A stretch of DNA of 64,000 nucleotides from Akebia trifoliata (lineage: Eukaryota; Streptophyta; Magnoliopsida; Ranunculales; Lardizabalaceae). The position numbers and the translations under genes are program-made. This document shows, piece by piece, positions 59,703-64,000 of this stretch. The stretch spans positions 36,001-100,000 of the forward strand of contig JADQWC010000416.1 of assembly GCA_017979445.1 (NCBI GenBank), read 5' to 3'. Under the pieces are notes generated by a model. It was not told the DNA's origin and ran no database searches. It was given only the letters and a program-made list of their open reading frames with translations. Within the stretch, counting starts at the first letter, position 1. Each line of letters starts with the position of its first letter.

Positions 59703-60610
59703 CCTACCACTTTTATCAACAGCTTTTGATGGTTTAAAAGAGTAACTTATTTACCAAAATCATATTTTTACCAACTTTGTAAATAATTTGGATTTGCCAT
59801 ATGCAGGAGAAAACGATCATTTAATTTGAAATTTAACTCTTGTTTATGCATTTTTATTAGAATTAAAATTAATTAGTTTGTTTAAGATAAAATAAATCTA
59901 AACTAAGAGCAATTTTCTTGTCTATTTAGTTCAATATCATCTTATCAATTAAACTAAGCTAGTATTACAAAGACTATCATGATTAAGGCCTTACTCCTAG
60001 AACCTATCTCATCAAATTCAAAAGGATGTCTATCAATCTCACTTATTCTATTTTTGTTAAGGTACATTAATACTACCCTTCCTTTAATTTGATTCTTTAT
60101 CTTTCACCTAAAGAAGTATATGCACTTTTTAGTTGGGTTAGTGTGATATTTTGTTGTGGAAGAATCACATTTGTTTCACCAACCATCAAGTATCCTTATT
60201 ATTACATTTAATATCTCTAAAGAAAAGTCATGTTCAATATTTCCCACATATCCCATCTTGATTGGTTTAATTTTTTAGTTAGGATTCAGAACGGTGTCAT
60301 GTTTCTATAACAAAGGTAAGGTGTCTACATGGCATATTTTTGTTGGAGTTTAAAACGCTTAGGTCTGTTCTTTACAGAAGCCAGCTTCAATTCTAAAAAC
60401 TGGTTTCTGGAAGAAGCAGAAGCCTGGAGCCTGAAAAGCCACATCCAACAGAAGCTTGTTCTTTACAGAAGCACAGAAGCCAGAAAAGCATGTTCGTTTG
60501 ACAATTTTTTATTACTAGATTTTGATAAAATGACCAAAATACCCTTACTGTTGATAATGCACCTAGAATGCATAAAAAATAATCAGAATACTTTAATAAA
60601 TATAAAATTA

Positions 60611-60646
<36 letters not shown>

Positions 60647-61580
60647 AATTTATATTAAAAAATTCTAAAAATAATTATTTTTAATTTAAATGAATTTATA
60701 AAGTTTATAATTCTATCAAAATTTCGGCAGCATCTCCTCTTAAACATGGACATATGAAATTTTTTTGATAAAAAATAATCTATATAATACACTGCATAAT
60801 ACATAATCTATCATCCACGTAATATCTCATACACATTGTAAAATGTCAAGAAATTTAGTCTATCAGTTCATAAAGCAAATAACTATATAAATTTGCATTT
60901 ATCTGCATAAATTCCGCATGTGAGGTGAGTTTAAATAAAAAAAAATAAAAAAACAGAGAGAAACAAACCAGCAATGGATTGATACGCTTCTCGATTTCAA
61001 GAACTACACCCTCTTTAAACCCAATTACAAGCGCACCCAACTTTAAAAAAAAAAAAATCAACAATGGTGAGTTTAAACCCAATTAAAATCGAACCCAACT
61101 TCAAAAAATAAAATAAAAATTATAAGAAGAGTCGAGACGTAGAAAGTTCAAAATCCCATTATCTATTAACAAATAAATCAAACAAATCAAATAGATCGGA
61201 ATGCATTTCAACTAACATCTCCAAGATCAATTAAAATTCAAAAGTTCCTAAAATAAAGTTGCATAAATGTTGAAAACAAATAGTCCATTTTTATATACTA
61301 TCACTAAAACTAATATCAAGGAATGAGAACACTATTGTACCTCACACATGTTATGGTTTGTTTATATGTGGAAAAAAACATTCCCTCTTTTCTAAAAGAT
61401 AACAGTTCATTTTCAGATTTAGTTGTAAACCTTTTACTACAGAAAGAGGTCCAAATAAAAGGTTTATACATACACGAGAGAATGCCTTGATTTTACTCTT
61501 TCTTGTTTTTGCAAAGTTTTGTGAGCCAAAACAGATAGTCCATCTTTACATGAGCAGCAAAATTAACAAATTAATACATA
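59703..61580. other. intergenic; possible MITE with GTTCTTTACAGAAGC repeats
   Basis: The sequence GTTCTTTACAGAAGC occurs at about 60367 and 60459 within a stretch rich in CAGAAGCC/GGCTTC motifs (60360-60500), as in some plant MITEs, but I could not find a second terminus. A (TA)n tract is at 60613-60640. The ORF at 60329 is probably chance. No gene recognised. Confidence 0.4.
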
Positions 61581-61587
61581 GATAATT

Positions 61588-61653
61588 TTCTCTCTCTCTC
61601 TCTCTACATGATGCTTTTAGTAGCATCAAAGCTTACAAAAATATTCTTTCTCT

Positions 61654-61692
<39 letters not shown>
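61588..61692. repeat. (CT)n and (CT)n(CA)n microsatellites
   Basis: CT repeats at about 61589-61606 and 61648-61675; the second runs directly into CA repeats (61676-61693). Confidence 0.9.
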
Positions 61693-61693
<1 letters not shown>

Positions 61694-62131
61694 AACACAT
61701 ACCAACCAATATAGAATAATAGAATATTGAAAAAAACCAAATCATGTCTTATGTTAGATTTACGCTAAGCTAGTGAATTTGGTCTATCATGTATTCCACC
61801 GACCACCTCACCTCACCCCCCACACTTATAAACAGAGAAGAAAAGAGAAAAAAATATAGAAGAAAACAAGATCCATAAATGAAATCAAGTAAGTTGGGAG
61901 ACTAGCCAAGGTGCTTAACCCCACCACTACTCACATCAAACATTTTTCAACTTGTACCTCTCATCACTAGAATCCCCAATACCAATTTTTACCAATACAT
62001 CACCATCAAACCTATCTGGATGCAAAAAAAGGATCACTCCAACTATGATTTTTCTTACAAGTATGGTTTTACCTCTTAAATAAATGGACGTCTCCAAATA
62101 TCACAACAATGGATGGTCTACACAACATCAT
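61693..62131. other. intergenic, nothing recognised
   Basis: AT-rich with C-rich islands (CCACCTCACCTCACCCCCCA near 61800). No coding signal. Confidence 0.45.
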
Positions 62132-62288
62132 GCCAACATATGTCGTGTCGTGTGGTGAATGTGCACACATGGCCGTGGCCATTACCGTGCCGTGCCATCC
62201 AAAATAATGGCACTACGATTAGACAGTCGAAATAGATGGGCATATCCACTCAATTTAGCTAAGATCAACATGTATATACCTTCTACAA
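62132..62288. repeat. direct duplication, copy 1 (157 bp)
   Basis: Contains GTGGTGAATGTGCACACATG, CCATTACCGTGCCGTGCCAT and ends GTATATACCTTCTACAA. Highly similar to 63520-63677; GC-richer than its surroundings. Confidence 0.88.
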
Positions 62289-63519
62289 CATGTAATACTT
62301 TCTTCAAAAAAAACAAAAAATCATGATTTTTTCATGAATTAAATAGGAGATTGCTAAGGTAAAATTCTCCACGTCTTGAAAGAACACATTGAAAGTTGAC
62401 ACCAACGGAAAATGGGTAAACTTTAACTTATATAGATTTAACAAATACACCAAAATCATTTAAACAATAATTGTATGATAATTAAAACTCCTATTTCTTT
62501 GGGACATAACATATCAACATCACCATGCATGTTCTTTAGTCAATATCTTTGGGTCCCATTCTTCACATTTTTATCTAATTTGGTCATTGTTTAAGAGAGA
62601 TATTCTTTGTTCTAATCATATATTATTCATGGTTTGGTTACTTTTAATTTGGTTACCCATATAAAGGAATATCATTTGGAGTTTAATTTTTTTTTACATT
62701 TGTTCAAACATTTTGAAACAAAATTTTTATGTTTCATTAATTTTGACAATTATTTTAGTTATAAAATGTGTTTTTTCAAGTTTTAGAATTCCACAAACCA
62801 GTACATGTGGTGCACATACACAAACCAATATTTATCAATGATAATATCTTCAATTTTGTTATTTTTTAATTATTTTCCTATTGTTAATTTATTGAACACT
62901 CTTTGTGTCTTTGTTGATGCAAGTGCACTTGCCTATTTAATCTACATAAGTTCTGAGGTCTCACCTCATGTATATTTTGTTATTTGAGGCATTCAATCTC
63001 TTCCTCTTTTGGCCTAAAAAGTATCTATTTAACTAAAGAGTTGGCCTATGAGAATAGCACTTCGGTGGAATACTTTTAACATATCTTGTTTTCATTAGTT
63101 ATAAGGTCACATTACCATTGCAATTCTGTCCTTCCTAAAAAATGGTTACTCTGTCACTGGCCCTGTTTATATTGCCACATGAGAGTTGGTAATACAAGTA
63201 AGTCTCATTGGTTTTGTTACTTGTTTTTTCAATTTAAATCGATTAAGTTCACTTATAAACAAAATTGGTGTTAGAATAAAAAAATGTGAAGACATGACAA
63301 CTGGAGGACTTGGATTCTACCACAGATTTGATGAACATAGAGCCGAAACATCCGAAGTTAAATAGAAAAAAGATGATGAAGAGAAATAAGGAAGAAATTC
63401 AAGGGGACACTTGGGATAATGCATAACAAACGGGGATTATTTGAAGTCGTGTCCTAGGTCATAAAGATGAGGAAACAGAGGGATAGTTGATGCTTAGGGA
63501 ATACAAACCTAAGAAATAC
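62289..63519. other. sequence between the two direct repeats, no gene seen
   Basis: AT-rich, 1.2 kb. ORFs at 62805 and 63086 show no recognisable product. No primer-binding site or polypurine tract next to the repeats. Confidence 0.45.
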
Positions 63520-63677
63520 GCCAAAATGTGTCGTGATGTGTGGTGAATGTGCACACATGGTCGTGGCCATTACCGTGCCCGTGCCATCCAAAATAATGGC
63601 ACTACGATTGGACGGTCAAAATAGATGGGCATGTCCACCCAATCTAGTTAAGATCAACATGTATATACCTTCTACAA
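63520..63677. repeat. direct duplication, copy 2 (158 bp)
   Basis: Contains GTGGTGAATGTGCACACATG, CCATTACCGTGCCCGTGCCA and ends GTATATACCTTCTACAA. GTATATACCTTCTACAA-like sequence repeats again at 63721-63737. Confidence 0.88.
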
Positions 63678-64000
63678 TATTTTTTTCATCAGCACAAGAC
63701 TTTTGTGTTGAACTCAAAATGTATATACCTTCTACAAGATTTATGTATACTGCATTGAACTCAAAAGAACAGCCCCTAAAGTTTCCATTGGAGTTGTCAG
63801 AACTCCAAGGGAGTCTTTTAACAAAAAATGCAACTACTTCTCCTGGATAAATCTTTCTTTAAATAAATTGTGATGCAATAAGTAAACTGTAATTTGGTTA
63901 AAAAAATCAGGATTTTATTAAGAATTTAAATATCATAAGAATTTTGAATATTTATAACTTGATGAAACATTAAAAAAATCTGCGTTTAACTTGAAAACTG
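63678..64000. other. right edge, nothing recognised
   Basis: Continues the short ORF from 63533, which mainly covers the duplicated segment; no domain is recognisable. AT-rich from 63850. Confidence 0.4.

Noticed and set aside
62141..63676. TRIM-type mini retrotransposon with 150-bp LTRs
   Set aside because: The repeats can be read as TGT...ACA, but similarity extends outside those ends, flanks do not match (ACATA, ATATT), and there is no primer-binding site or polypurine tract.
63533..63850. 105-aa ORF
   Set aside because: Mostly lies in the direct duplication; copy 1 does not preserve a comparable protein, and no domain is recognisable.
1..64000. CRISPR arrays, operons, prophage or other bacterial features
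   Set aside because: Repeats are tandem satellites, LTRs, MITEs and microsatellites; genes have introns. Nothing supports a prokaryotic origin.

Overview
This is a plant nuclear window. It is AT-rich and gene-poor, carries spliced genes with GT-AG introns, and is full of transposon debris. The two recognisable genes have clear relatives in flowering plants. I cannot name the species; the gene structures look eudicot-like, but that is inference. All family calls rest on reading motifs by eye, with no database search.

Left end (1-9,000). Four short minus-strand exons (364-1293) match the N-terminal region of translation initiation factor eIF4G. Codon 7 is a stop, so this copy is either a pseudogene or starts further downstream. 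It may continue past the left edge. The rest is intergenic DNA with several miniature inverted-repeat elements (MITEs), one nested in another, and an old duplicated segment that carries ACGT-core (G-box/TGACGTCA) motifs.

Main gene (about 9,000-20,300, minus strand). This is an apparently intact SNF2-family gene of the CLASSY 3/4 type. Its three coding exons join in phase 0 and give 1197 residues. CLASSY proteins recruit RNA polymerase IV and so direct 24-nt siRNA production and DNA methylation at transposons. Intron 1 is 5.5 kb and holds a SINE with target duplications. A probable intron in the 3' UTR lies more than 130 nt after the stop codon.

Right two thirds (20,500-60,000). This is a transposon graveyard. 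In order it holds: a 4-unit tandem array (about 945 bp per unit) split by a 3.0-kb solo-LTR-like element; a decayed Ty1/copia element on the minus strand, interrupted by another LTR piece; an inverted, truncated LTR; a 4.9-kb run of palindromic elements separated by (TA)n microsatellites; a hAT-like MITE; two more palindromic elements, one with a perfect 9-bp target duplication; and a multi-level nest of solo-LTR-like elements (47,736-59,702) whose target duplications can be read at nearly every boundary.

Right end (60,000-64,000). AT-rich intergenic DNA with microsatellites and a 157-bp direct duplication. I see no gene.

Taken together, a gene for a transposon-silencing factor lies next to dense, nested, mostly non-autonomous transposons, many of which would fold into long hairpins. 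No intact transposase or reverse transcriptase is present.
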